Assembly (NCBI RefSeq): GCF_001465545.3 | Contig: NZ_CP013480.3 | Location: 5,084,001 to 5,148,000 of the forward strand | From: Pandoraea norimbergensis | GTDB lineage: Bacteria > Pseudomonadota > Gammaproteobacteria > Burkholderiales > Burkholderiaceae | Length of the DNA: 64,000 bases | Direction: 5' to 3' | Shown: piece after piece, positions 44,093-52,665 of the stretch | Position numbering within the stretch: the stretch's first letter is position 1 | Layout of the letters: each line of letters opens with the position of its first letter | The notes under the pieces: model-generated | Seen by the model: only the letters and a program-made list of their open reading frames with translations | What the model was told of the DNA's origin: nothing | Database searches by the model: none | Made by a program: the position numbers and the translations under genes

Positions 44093-45778
44093 TCAGGTCA
44101 CCGGCGCGGGGTTGAACAGGACGAGCGCGTTGTGCAATCCCCAACGCTCTGCCCACGTCTTCTCGCCGCTGGCCACCGCCAACATCAAGTGGAATAACTG
44201 CCAGCCCACGTCTTCGATGGTGGCGTCGCCGGTCGCAATGCGGCCCGCGTCCACATCCATCAGATCGTGCCAACGGCGCGCCAGATCGCTGCGGGTCGCG
44301 ACTTTGATCACCGGAACTTCGGCGAGACCGTAGGGCGTGCCGCGTCCGGTGGTGAACACATGCAGGTTGATACCGGCCGCCAGTTGCAGCGTGCCGCAGA
44401 TGAAATCGCTGGCGGGCGTCGCCGCGTAAATGAGCCCGCGCTGGCGCGAGCGGTCGAGCTTGTCGCCCGGTGACACCACGCCGTGAATCGGCCCGCTGCC
44501 CGACTTCACGATCGACCCCATCGCCTTTTCGACAATATTCGACAGCCCGCCCCGCTTGTTGCCGGGCGTCGTGTTTGCGCTGCGATCCACGCGGCCGCGC
44601 TCAAGATACGCGTCGTACCACGCCATCTCTTTGATCATGGCCGCCGCTACTTCGGGCGTTGCCGCGCGTGAGGTCAGTTGATCGATGCCGTCGCGCACTT
44701 CGGTCACTTCCGAAAACATGACCGTGGCGCCCGTGCGTACCAGCAGGTCCGTGGCGAAACCCACGGCAGGATTCGCCGTCACGCCCGAGAACGCATCGCT
44801 GCCGCCGCACTGCACGCCGACAATCAGCTCCGACGCCGGTACCGTTTCACGTTGACGCGCATTCAGACGCTGCAAGTGCACGTCCGCCGCAGCAAGAATC
44901 GAATCGATCATCGACAGAAAGCCGACATGGGCCTCGTCTTGCAGGCACACAGTGTCGGGTTTGCCGTCGGCATCCGCACTGCCGATGGGAATGCTGCCCG
45001 CCGGCAGCAGACGCTCAGGCTGGAGCTTCTCGCAGCCCAGACTCACCACCATCACCTCGCCGCCGAAGTTCGGATTCGTTCCGATGTTGCGCAGCGTGCG
45101 GATCGGCACAATGGCGTCCGGCGCGTCGATGGCAACGCCACAGCCGTAGGTGTGCTCCAGACCGACGACATCGTCGACATTCGGGTACTTCGGCAGCAAC
45201 GTTTCCTTGATGCGCTTCACTGCGAATTCGACCACCCCGGCCACGCACTGCACGGTGGTGGTAATGGCCAGAATATTGCGAGTCCCCACCGAGCCGTCGG
45301 CGTTGCGATAGCCCTGAAACGTGAAGCCCTCCAGCGGCGGCAATGCCGCGGGCACGCGCGTGGCGATCGGCAGCCGGTCGAGCGACGGTGCCTCGGGCAT
45401 ATGCAGATTGCGCTCGTTGACCCAGCTACCCGCTGGCAATGGGCGCGCTGCGTAGCCGATGACCACGCCATAACGAATCACTGGCGCATCCTGCGCGAGA
45501 TCCGCCAGCGCGACCTTGTGTCCCTGCGGCACCGCGTCGACGAGCATCAGCCCGTCGGCAAAGCGGCTGCCCACGGGCAAGCCGCCGTCGTTCACGACGA
45601 TGGCGACGTTGTCTTCCGGCTGCATCCGGATGTAACGCGGTGCCGTTGCCGACTTGTTGGAAATATCCGACAGCCCCGATGTTGCCGAAGCTGCCGAAGC
45701 CGCCATTGATCCCGGTGTGCCGGACGCGGCTTCCTGCTGTGTATCGCCTGCGTGGCGCGTGTCCTGTGTTGAAGACAT
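44093..45778 (-). CDS. garD: Galactarate dehydratase
   Basis: Dehydrates galactarate to 5-keto-4-deoxy-glucarate. 561 aa; N-terminal SAF/UxaA domain ([18 protein letters not shown]) then the large catalytic domain with [43 protein letters not shown] and C-terminal LFNPAPVT, very close to E. coli GarD. It differs by an extra ~45 disordered Ser/Ala/Thr residues at the N terminus. Divergent from kdgD, with operator-like dyads between. Confidence 0.96.
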   Translation of the reverse strand: MSSTQDTRHAGDTQQEAASGTPGSMAASAASATSGLSDISNKSATAPRYIRMQPEDNVAIVVNDGGLPVGSRFADGLMLVDAVPQGHKVALADLAQDAPVIRYGVVIGYAARPLPAGSWVNERNLHMPEAPSLDRLPIATRVPAALPPLEGFTFQGYRNADGSVGTRNILAITTTVQCVAGVVEFAVKRIKETLLPKYPNVDDVVGLEHTYGCGVAIDAPDAIVPIRTLRNIGTNPNFGGEVMVVSLGCEKLQPERLLPAGSIPIGSADADGKPDTVCLQDEAHVGFLSMIDSILAAADVHLQRLNARQRETVPASELIVGVQCGGSDAFSGVTANPAVGFATDLLVRTGATVMFSEVTEVRDGIDQLTSRAATPEVAAAMIKEMAWYDAYLERGRVDRSANTTPGNKRGGLSNIVEKAMGSIVKSGSGPIHGVVSPGDKLDRSRQRGLIYAATPASDFICGTLQLAAGINLHVFTTGRGTPYGLAEVPVIKVATRSDLARRWHDLMDVDAGRIATGDATIEDVGWQLFHLMLAVASGEKTWAERWGLHNALVLFNPAPVT

Positions 45779-45854
45779 CTTGCGTACCTCTCCTCCTGCT
45801 GACTTGATCCCATCCGGCGTCGTTGATGTTGGCTCAACCCGCCGTCACTTATGC

Positions 45855-45867
45855 GTCATCATACATC
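45855..45867 (-). promoter_or_regulatory. Operator-like dyad upstream of garD
   Basis: On the minus strand GATGTATGATGAC, a variant of GTCAT-AYG-ATGAC with a weaker left half. It lies 77 bp before the garD start. Three more copies are at 45982, 63383 and 63572, each before a sugar-acid gene. Confidence 0.6.
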
Positions 45868-45981
45868 TAGACGCTTGATGCGCGTACGCTTTCGCGGTTA
45901 CGTCCGTATAGTGACAACCCCTTTCCGGGTTTATCCCAACTGCCATTCCGACAGCCTCCCTCTTGATCGACCGAATGACAT

Positions 45982-45994
45982 GTTATACGATGAC
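45982..45994 (+). promoter_or_regulatory. Operator-like dyad upstream of kdgD
   Basis: GTTATACGATGAC, matching the GTCATACGATGAC element in front of the gudD-family gene at 11 of 13 positions; it is also inside a wider dyad GTTATA-N8-TATAAC (45982-46001). It lies about 80 bp before the kdgD start. Confidence 0.65.
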
Positions 45995-46075
45995 ATATAA
46001 CTAAGCGCCGGACGCTAGTTGAGCGATCCCTTTTATGACCGAATCCGGCCCCGCGGGCCGACAGGAACTGCCGAA

Positions 46076-46987
46076 ATGACCGCACCCCAAGAACTCAAAC
46101 AGATCGTCTCCGACGGCTTGTTGTCTTTCCCCGTGACCGACTTCGACGCGAATGGCGACTTCAACGCGCGCGCTTACGCGGATCGCCTGGAATGGCTGGC
46201 GCCGTTCGGTGCGACGGCCTTGTTTGCGGCTGGCGGCACGGGCGAATTCTTCTCGCTCACGCCGCAGGACTACAGCGCCGTGATCAAGACCGCCGTCGAC
46301 ACCTGCGCCGGCAAGGTGCCGATTCTGGCGGGCGCCGGCGGCCCCACGCGCATGGCCATGCAGTACGCACAGGAAGCCGAACGCCTCGGCGCGAAGGGCG
46401 TGCTGCTCATGCCCCACTATCTGACGGAAGCCAGCCTCGACGGCATCGCCGCCCACGTGGAACAGGTTTGCCAGTCGGTCAACATCGGCGTGATCGTCTA
46501 CAACCGCGCCAACTCGAAACTCAGCGCCGACGAACTCGAGCGTCTTGCCGACAAGTGCCCGAACCTGATCGGCTTCAAAGACGGCGTGGGCGATATCGAA
46601 CGCATGGTGCAGATTCGCCGCCGTCTGGGCGATCGCTTCTCATATCTGGGCGGTCTGCCCACCGCCGAAGTCTATGCCGCAGCGTACCGCGCACTCGGTG
46701 TGCCGGTGTACTCGTCGGCCGTGTTCAACTTCATTCCGAAGACGGCCATGGCGTTCTACCGCGCCGTGTGTGAAGACGATCAGGCCACGATGGGCCGCCT
46801 GCTCGACACGTTCTTCCTGCCGTATCTCGAAATTCGCAATCGTCGCGCGGGTTATGCCGTGAGCATCGTGAAGGCGGGCGCGAAGCTCGTCGGCCACGAC
46901 GCCGGCCCGGTGCGCGCACCGTTGACCGACTTGCTGCCGCAGGAACTCGAAGCGCTCGACGCGCTCATCAAGAAGGTCGAAGGCTAA
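46076..46987 (+). CDS. kdgD: 5-dehydro-4-deoxyglucarate dehydratase
   Basis: Converts 5-keto-4-deoxy-glucarate to 2,5-dioxopentanoate with loss of CO2 and water. 303 aa, DHDPS/NAL superfamily TIM barrel. Schiff-base lysine in [19 protein letters not shown] and YNRAN as in the family. ATG 46076 with AGGAA upstream. Followed after 10 bp by the dehydrogenase that uses its product. Confidence 0.96.
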   Translation: MTAPQELKQIVSDGLLSFPVTDFDANGDFNARAYADRLEWLAPFGATALFAAGGTGEFFSLTPQDYSAVIKTAVDTCAGKVPILAGAGGPTRMAMQYAQEAERLGAKGVLLMPHYLTEASLDGIAAHVEQVCQSVNIGVIVYNRANSKLSADELERLADKCPNLIGFKDGVGDIERMVQIRRRLGDRFSYLGGLPTAEVYAAAYRALGVPVYSSAVFNFIPKTAMAFYRAVCEDDQATMGRLLDTFFLPYLEIRNRRAGYAVSIVKAGAKLVGHDAGPVRAPLTDLLPQELEALDALIKKVEG

Positions 46988-46997
46988 GGAGCCCCGC

Positions 46998-48569
46998 ATG
47001 CAGATCACCGGTGAGATGTTGATTGGCCGCGCCGACGTGCGCGGCAGCGCGGGCTCGCTGGACGCGTTCGATCCTGCGCGCGGCGAGCGAATCGCCCCCG
47101 CGTTCGGCGCGGGCACCCCGCAGGACGTTGACCGTGCCTGCGAACTCGCGCGCGCCGCGTTCGATCCGTTCCGTGCATTGCCGCTGGCCAAGCGCGCTGA
47201 ATTTCTCGAGACCGTCGCGCAAGCGATTCTCGATCTGGGCGACGCGCTCATCGAGCGCGCCCATGCCGAAAGCGGTCTGCCCGTAGCGCGCTTGCAAGGC
47301 GAGCGCGGTCGCACGGTCGGTCAACTGCGGATGTTTGCGCAGGTGGTGCGTGACGGGCATTTTCTCGACGCCACGATCGACCCGGCACAACCTGCGCGCC
47401 AGCCGTTGCCGCGTAGCGATTTGCGCCTGTCGAAGATCGGCCTCGGTCCGGTCGCCGTGTTCGGCGCGAGCAACTTCCCGCTGGCGTTCTCGGTGGCCGG
47501 TGGTGATACGGCCTCGGCATTTGCTGCCGGTTGTCCGGTCGTCGTGAAGGCGCACTCGGCGCATTTAGGCACCTCGGAACTCGTGGCCCGCGCCGTGCGC
47601 TCCGCAGTGCAGAAGCTAGGCCTGCCGGAAGGTGTCTTCTCGCTGCTCGTCGGCGAGCGCGCGGTGGGCGAGGCGCTGGTCGCGCACCCGGCGATTGCGG
47701 CGGTCGGCTTCACGGGCTCGCGCACGGGAGGTCTTGCCTTGCAACGCATCGCGCAAGCGCGGGCGGTGCCAATTCCCGTGTATGCGGAAATGAGCAGCAT
47801 CAATCCGGTGTACGTGCTGCCCGAAGCACTCGCGGCGCGCGGTGAGGCGATTGCCAAGGGCTTCGCCGACTCGCTCACGATGGGCGTCGGTCAGTTCTGC
47901 ACGAACCCGGGGCTGGTGCTGGGTATCGCGGGCGATGCGCTGGAGCGGTTCTGCCAGAGCGCCGGTGAAGCCCTCACCGCCAAGGCGGCGGGCACGATGC
48001 TGACGGCGGGCATTCATCAGGCTTACGACAAGGGCGTCGCACGTCTGGCCGATGAGGGCAATGTGTCGCTGGTGGCGCGCGGACAGGCAGGCACGGGATG
48101 TCAGGGGCAAGCGGCCCTCTTCCGCACGACGGCGGCGGCGTTTCTCGCCACACCGGCGCTGCACGACGAGGTGTTTGGCCCGGCGTCGGTCGTCATTGCC
48201 TGTGAGAGTGTCGACGAGATGATCGCGATCACCGAGCGTCTCGAAGGCCAACTCACCGCCACGCTGCAACTCGACGCAGGCGACGTGGAGACGGCACGCC
48301 GTCTGCTGCCGAGTCTGGAGCGCCGCGCCGGACGTATTCTCGCGAACGGTTTTCCGACCGGCGTCGAAGTGTGTCATGCGATGGTGCACGGCGGCCCGTT
48401 CCCGGCCACGTCGAACGCGATGTTCACGTCCGTCGGTGCCACGGCGATCGATCGCTTCCTGCGCCCGGTCTGCTATCAGGACCTGCCCGATGCGCTGCTG
48501 CCGGACGCCCTGCGTCAAGACAATCCGCTCAGTCTGTGGCGTCTGGTCGATGGTGCGCTAACACGATGA
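46998..48569 (+). CDS. 2,5-dioxovalerate (alpha-ketoglutaric semialdehyde) dehydrogenase
   Basis: NADP-linked aldehyde dehydrogenase, 523 aa; oxidises 2,5-dioxopentanoate to 2-oxoglutarate, the last step of hexarate breakdown. Catalytic Cys in [10 protein letters not shown]; general-base Glu in [20 protein letters not shown] cofactor loop. The variant motif VGQFCTNPG (not GQxCxAxx) is typical of the KGSADH type III group. Operon with kdgD. Confidence 0.95.
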   Translation: MQITGEMLIGRADVRGSAGSLDAFDPARGERIAPAFGAGTPQDVDRACELARAAFDPFRALPLAKRAEFLETVAQAILDLGDALIERAHAESGLPVARLQGERGRTVGQLRMFAQVVRDGHFLDATIDPAQPARQPLPRSDLRLSKIGLGPVAVFGASNFPLAFSVAGGDTASAFAAGCPVVVKAHSAHLGTSELVARAVRSAVQKLGLPEGVFSLLVGERAVGEALVAHPAIAAVGFTGSRTGGLALQRIAQARAVPIPVYAEMSSINPVYVLPEALAARGEAIAKGFADSLTMGVGQFCTNPGLVLGIAGDALERFCQSAGEALTAKAAGTMLTAGIHQAYDKGVARLADEGNVSLVARGQAGTGCQGQAALFRTTAAAFLATPALHDEVFGPASVVIACESVDEMIAITERLEGQLTATLQLDAGDVETARRLLPSLERRAGRILANGFPTGVEVCHAMVHGGPFPATSNAMFTSVGATAIDRFLRPVCYQDLPDALLPDALRQDNPLSLWRLVDGALTR

Positions 48570-48605
48570 AGCAAGCCTGACGCGAAATCTAACGCGTTGA
48601 CACCC

Positions 48606-48644
48606 GTGGCGCAGCGACCCGGCTTGAACGAGTCGCTGCGCCAC
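48606..48644. terminator. Bidirectional terminator-like hairpin
   Basis: Perfect 13-bp inverted repeat GTGGCGCAGCGAC (48606-48618) / GTCGCTGCGCCAC (48632-48644), 13-nt loop, with CACCTTT after it on the plus strand. It lies between convergent genes. Confidence 0.7.
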
Positions 48645-48656
48645 GCACCTTTCACT

Positions 48657-49292
48657 TCACTCGTACAACCATCGTGCAGCCGCGCGTGTCACACGCGGCA
48701 TGATGACGTACGTCATCAGTCCCACAATGATCGCCGCCGCCAGCAGCTTCGTCACGACGAAGTTGTCGAGCCACGGTAGCTGCAACGCGAGCCAGCGCAC
48801 GGGAAGCGGCACGATCATCGTCAGCGGAAAAATCACCGATAGCGTCAACAGAAATTGCTTGTAGCGCTTGGCGGGCTTTTGCCCCGGCGCCGGGTGAAAC
48901 CAGAATTCAAGCCCCGTCACAGTCTGGCGCTGCTCGTCGCGCGCGAGAAACGGCGTGACTTCACTCAGCAGCGTTTGCCGCGCATCCGACTGGAACCAGT
49001 CTTCGGCGTGCGGCAGCGAGTCAAAGCGCAGCGTCACGGTATAGACCGTCGAACCCGGCACGGGACGAAGGACATGGACCCCGCGATGCCCCGGAAAGCG
49101 CTCCGCGATGGGGACGATGCGCTTGAGCCACTGCTCGTACGCCGCGACGGATTCCGCCCGCACGTGATGCTCGATGACCGCCGTCACACTGTCGGGGCGT
49201 GGCAGGCGGCGGGCTGACAGATCGTCCAGCGAGGCGCTGCGCAGCGACGGATCGCGCGGATCGACGGAGGGCGTGGATTCTTCAAGTTGCAT
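48657..49292 (-). CDS. Antibiotic biosynthesis monooxygenase (ABM)-domain membrane protein
   Basis: 211 aa. ABM-like ferredoxin fold at about residues 35-105 (VTAVIEHHVRAESVAAYEQWLKR...; HRGVHVLRP), then two C-terminal membrane segments (FLLTLSVIFPLTMIVPLPVRW; LLAAAIIVGLMTYVIM). Last gene of the run of minus-strand genes starting at 55.6 kb. Enzymatic activity not shown; ABM proteins include quinone and haem-degrading enzymes. Confidence 0.85.
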   Translation of the reverse strand: MQLEESTPSVDPRDPSLRSASLDDLSARRLPRPDSVTAVIEHHVRAESVAAYEQWLKRIVPIAERFPGHRGVHVLRPVPGSTVYTVTLRFDSLPHAEDWFQSDARQTLLSEVTPFLARDEQRQTVTGLEFWFHPAPGQKPAKRYKQFLLTLSVIFPLTMIVPLPVRWLALQLPWLDNFVVTKLLAAAIIVGLMTYVIMPRVTRAAARWLYE

Positions 49293-49320
49293 GAAAACCT
49301 CTTCGGGTCATTCAGATGAT

Positions 49321-49629
49321 TTAGACGTAGCGCGGGATCGGCCCGTTTTGTGGCGTTGTATCGTCACCCAGATCCAGCATGACGCGATCGACATAACACC
49401 AGCCCCAACCTTCCGGCGGGTCATAACCTTCGATGATGGGATGGCCGGTTTCGTGGAAGTGCGCGTTCGCGTGGCGGTTGGGGGAGTCGTCGCAACAGCC
49501 CACATGGCCGCAGGTGCGACACAGTCGCAAATGCACCCAGCGGCTGCCGGATTTCAGACACTCTTCACAACCCAGCGCGCTGGGTGTGACGTGTTGAATG
49601 CTGTCGGTATGCGTGCAACGTTTGGACAT
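49321..49629 (-). CDS. UBP-type zinc finger protein
   Basis: 102 aa. Cys/His pattern of zf-UBP: C5, H7, CEEC, CRTCGHVGCC, then HANAHFHETGHP. In bacteria such stand-alone UBP fingers have no ubiquitin to bind and their role is unknown. C-terminal GWGWCYVDRVMLDLGDD. Lies 12 bp from the flavoprotein gene; same operon. Confidence 0.92.
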   Translation of the reverse strand: MSKRCTHTDSIQHVTPSALGCEECLKSGSRWVHLRLCRTCGHVGCCDDSPNRHANAHFHETGHPIIEGYDPPEGWGWCYVDRVMLDLGDDTTPQNGPIPRYV

Positions 49630-49641
49630 GGCGATCTCTCC

Positions 49642-50922
49642 TCAAAGAGTTGCGAGATGCTGGTGGATAAATGCAACAGCCATCGCGCCTTCGCCCACCG
49701 CGGACGCGACGCGCTTCATCGAACCGTGCCGCACGTCCCCCACGGCGAACGAACCGGGCACGCTGGTTTCGAGTGGAAACGGCGCACGCGCCAGCGGCCA
49801 GCGCGCGGCTGTCAGCATCGCTGGCGTGAGGTCGGGCCCCGTGACGAGATAACCGGACCCGTCGCGCGCGATGGCCGTGTCGCGTGCCCAATCGGTATTG
49901 GGCAGTCCGCCGATACAGACGAACAGATGATGCGTCGCCAGCACCTGCTCGTCGCCGCTCTCGCGCTCGCGAACCGTGATCGCTTCCAGAAAATTGCCGC
50001 CATGCAGCGCGCTCACTTCACAGCCCACGACCACCCGAATGTTGGGCGTGCCCTGTATCTTCTGAATCAGATAATTGGACAGCGTATCCGCCAAGCGCGC
50101 GCCACGCACCAGAATGACGACTTCGCGGGCGTAAGCGGCCAGATGAATGGACGCCTGCCCTGCCGAGTTGCCGCCACCCACGACATACACCGTCTCGCCG
50201 GTGCACATGGGGGCCTCGCTCGCGCCTGCGCCGTAAAAGAGACCCAGTCCCTGCAATCGCGCCTCGTCCGGCAAGCCAAGCCGACGCCATTCGATGCCGG
50301 TCGCGCAGATGTTGGTGCTCGCGCAAAGCTGTGTGCCGTCGGCCAGATCGACGTGAATACCACCGTCGCCAAAGACGGCATAGATACCTTCGCGCAGCCG
50401 AAGAATCTCCGCGCCGAAGCGCACCGCCTGCTGGCGTGCTCGCTCGGCCAATTCGCTGCCACTGATGCCCTGCGGAAAGCCCAGATAGTTCTCGATCAGC
50501 GACGAGTTGCCCGCCTGTCCACCGATCGCATCGCGCTCGACGAGCACGGTACTCAAGCCTTCGGATGCGGCATACACCGCCGCGCTCAGCCCGGCCGGAC
50601 CGGCACCGTAGATCGACACGTCGTATGCCTTTCGGCGGGGCTTTTCCACCCACCCCAGCCGCTTGGCGACGTCAGCAACGCTCGGATTGAACAATCGCGT
50701 GCCGTCGGGAAATTCACACACTGGCAGGCCCGGATCGTCCAGCCCGCGGATACCGGGAATGCGGCGCGCGGCGGCCTCGTCCAGCTCGACCCAATCGTAG
50801 GTGACTACGCTTCGGCTCAGGAAGTCGCGAATCTCGAACGCGCGTGCGGAATAGGCACCTCCGAGCAGTCGAACCCGGGGATGTTGGACGTCAACTGAAT
50901 CGGTGGCAGCAGGCGATGTCAT
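49642..50922 (-). CDS. Thioredoxin-reductase-like FAD oxidoreductase with N-terminal thioredoxin-fold segment
   Basis: 426 aa. N-terminal ~95 residues (VRLLGGAYSARAFEIRDFLSR, then VCEFPDGTRLFNPSVADVAKRLG) look like a glutaredoxin/thioredoxin-fold without CxxC. Then FAD Rossmann (VSIYGAGPAGLSAAVYAASEG), NAD(P) Rossmann (VYVVGGGNSAGQASIHLA) and closing FAVGDVRHGSMKRVASAVGEGAMAV (split). The redox CxxC of true thioredoxin reductase is missing: the site reads ASEAPMC. The electron acceptor is therefore unknown. Confidence 0.9.
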   Translation of the reverse strand: MTSPAATDSVDVQHPRVRLLGGAYSARAFEIRDFLSRSVVTYDWVELDEAAARRIPGIRGLDDPGLPVCEFPDGTRLFNPSVADVAKRLGWVEKPRRKAYDVSIYGAGPAGLSAAVYAASEGLSTVLVERDAIGGQAGNSSLIENYLGFPQGISGSELAERARQQAVRFGAEILRLREGIYAVFGDGGIHVDLADGTQLCASTNICATGIEWRRLGLPDEARLQGLGLFYGAGASEAPMCTGETVYVVGGGNSAGQASIHLAAYAREVVILVRGARLADTLSNYLIQKIQGTPNIRVVVGCEVSALHGGNFLEAITVRERESGDEQVLATHHLFVCIGGLPNTDWARDTAIARDGSGYLVTGPDLTPAMLTAARWPLARAPFPLETSVPGSFAVGDVRHGSMKRVASAVGEGAMAVAFIHQHLATL

Positions 50923-50963
50923 GACAGCTCCGTATCGTCGTAAGGTCCGGCGTCTATTGATTA

Positions 50964-51281
50964 TCAGAGGCCCAACAACACGCGGCCTTCCTCAGCCAGC
51001 AAATCGTGCGTCTCGGGATGAGCGCGCATGTAGGCCGCAAAGACAGGGCACTGCGGAATGACCCGCAGTCCGCGCTCACGCGCAGAGGCGAGTCCCGCGA
51101 GCACCAGCTTCGTCGCGATCCCCTGCCCACGCAGCGCATCGGGCACCAGCGTATGGATGAACGTGATGACGTTGCCTTCGATCGAATAAATCGCAACGGC
51201 GTGCTCGCCCTGTGCCAGATATTCGAAGCGGTGCTTCGACGGGTTGTCGTGAACCTGAATCGGCGTGGATGACGTGGTCAT
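50964..51281 (-). CDS. GNAT-type N-acetyltransferase (NATD1/YidJ-like)
   Basis: 105 aa from ATG 51281. Short Gcn5-like fold: FEYLAQGEHAVAIYSIEGNVITFIHTLVPDALRGQGIATKL (RGQGIA is the acetyl-CoA loop), ending CPVFAAYMRAHPETHDLL. The small NATD1 family is widespread and uncharacterised. Member of the nine-gene run. Confidence 0.9.
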   Translation of the reverse strand: MTTSSTPIQVHDNPSKHRFEYLAQGEHAVAIYSIEGNVITFIHTLVPDALRGQGIATKLVLAGLASARERGLRVIPQCPVFAAYMRAHPETHDLLAEEGRVLLGL

Positions 51282-51367
51282 GTAAGTGTCTCGGTAAGGG
51301 GTGCGGCTCAACGCCTGACGGGTTAAGCCGAACCCTCGGGGCACAGGCCCCTTGGCCCCTTGGCCTC

Positions 51368-52189
51368 TTAGCCTCGGATGAACGCCAGCAGGTCGGCGTT
51401 GAGCTGATCGGCGTGCGTGCTGGCGGTAGCGTGCGGCGCGCCGGCGTACACCTTGAACTGTGCGCCCTTGATCATCTCCGCCGCGAGCTTGCCTGTGGCT
51501 TCCATCGGCACGACTTGATCGTCGTCACCGTGGATCACGAGCGTAGGCACGTCGATCTTCGCCATGTCAGGACGGAAGTCCGTTTCAGAGAAAGCGGTCA
51601 CGCAATCGATGGTGGCTTTGATCGACGCCTGCAACGCGATCTGCAACGTCTGCTTCAAGACACCCTGCGACACCTTGGCGCCCGGACGATTGGTGCCGTA
51701 AAAAACGGTGCTGAAGTCATCGAGAAACTGCGGGCGGTCGGCGGCAAGCCCTGCGCGGATCCCGGCGAAAAGCGAGGCATCGGGGCCCTGCGGGTGGTCC
51801 GCCGTCTTGACGAACAACGGCGTCACCGCGCTGATGAGCGCCAGCTTGGCAATCCGTGAACTGCCTTTGCGTGCGATGTAGCGCGTGACGTCGCCCCCGC
51901 CCATCGAGAAGCCCGCGAGGATCACGTCCTTCAGATCGAGCGCTTCGATGAGTTCCGCAATGTCGTCGGCGAACGTGTCGTAGTCGTAGCCGGTCCACGG
52001 CTGGCTCGACCGGCCGAAACCCCGGCGATCGAACGCGATGGCGCGGTAGCCGCGTTCGGCGAAAAACAGCATTTGCGCGTCCCACATGTCGGCGCTCAGC
52101 GGCCAGCCGTGACTGAAGAGGATGGGCTGGCCCGAACCCCAGTCCTTGTAGTAAAGCTCGGTGCCGTCGCGCAGTGTCAGAGTCGTCAT
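51368..52189 (-). CDS. Alpha/beta hydrolase, non-haem chloroperoxidase/arylesterase type
   Basis: 273 aa. HGWPLSADMWDAQ oxyanion region, nucleophile Ser in AGFSMGGGD, Asp in HGDDDQVVP and His in GAPHAT. Such enzymes hydrolyse esters and can make peracids from H2O2. Start ATG 52189 chosen over 52201 because it begins at the conserved MTTLTLRDGTELYYKDWG (split) N terminus. No signal peptide. Confidence 0.92.
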   Translation of the reverse strand: MTTLTLRDGTELYYKDWGSGQPILFSHGWPLSADMWDAQMLFFAERGYRAIAFDRRGFGRSSQPWTGYDYDTFADDIAELIEALDLKDVILAGFSMGGGDVTRYIARKGSSRIAKLALISAVTPLFVKTADHPQGPDASLFAGIRAGLAADRPQFLDDFSTVFYGTNRPGAKVSQGVLKQTLQIALQASIKATIDCVTAFSETDFRPDMAKIDVPTLVIHGDDDQVVPMEATGKLAAEMIKGAQFKVYAGAPHATASTHADQLNADLLAFIRG

Positions 52190-52249
52190 GATGCGTTCCA
52201 AATAGGTGAGGAAACAAGATCGAAAAAACGAAGCATTTACCGTTGTCGT

Positions 52250-52663
52250 TCAGGCATCCGCACGTGACTTCCAGTCGTGCCATGCCACCAGCAGAAAACC
52301 GCCAACCAAACCCAGATGCTCGAAGAATGCGTTCTCGGCCATGAAGCGCCCGGGCTGCGGCATCTCCCAGAAACGAAGGGCCACGAACGTCGCGAACAGC
52401 GTGAACGCCGCCAGCGCCACGGCACCGAGCCAGCGGTAGACGCCCGTGAGGATGAGTGCGGACGCGCCCAACTCAAGCACGATGACCGCAGCAGCCATCG
52501 GCGCCGCCGGCGACACGCCGAAGTGCTGCATCTCGGCGATGGCCCCACTGAAGTCCATCGCCTTATCCAAGCCGCCCTGCAAGTAGGCGGCGCACAACAA
52601 CAGCAGGGCAATCCACCGCAAGGCTGGCGCGGGTTGCCAACGCGCAAGGGTCGACGTGGCCAT
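52250..52663 (-). CDS. DoxX family membrane protein
   Basis: 137 aa, four hydrophobic helices: ALRWIALLLLCAAYLQGGLDK (split), a middle pair, and HLGLVGGFLLVAWHD. GLDKAMDF is typical of DoxX proteins, which associate with quinone oxidoreduction or redox homeostasis. Its start lies 2 bp after the amidohydrolase stop. Confidence 0.9.
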   Translation of the reverse strand: MATSTLARWQPAPALRWIALLLLCAAYLQGGLDKAMDFSGAIAEMQHFGVSPAAPMAAAVIVLELGASALILTGVYRWLGAVALAAFTLFATFVALRFWEMPQPGRFMAENAFFEHLGLVGGFLLVAWHDWKSRADA

Positions 52664-52665
52664 CG

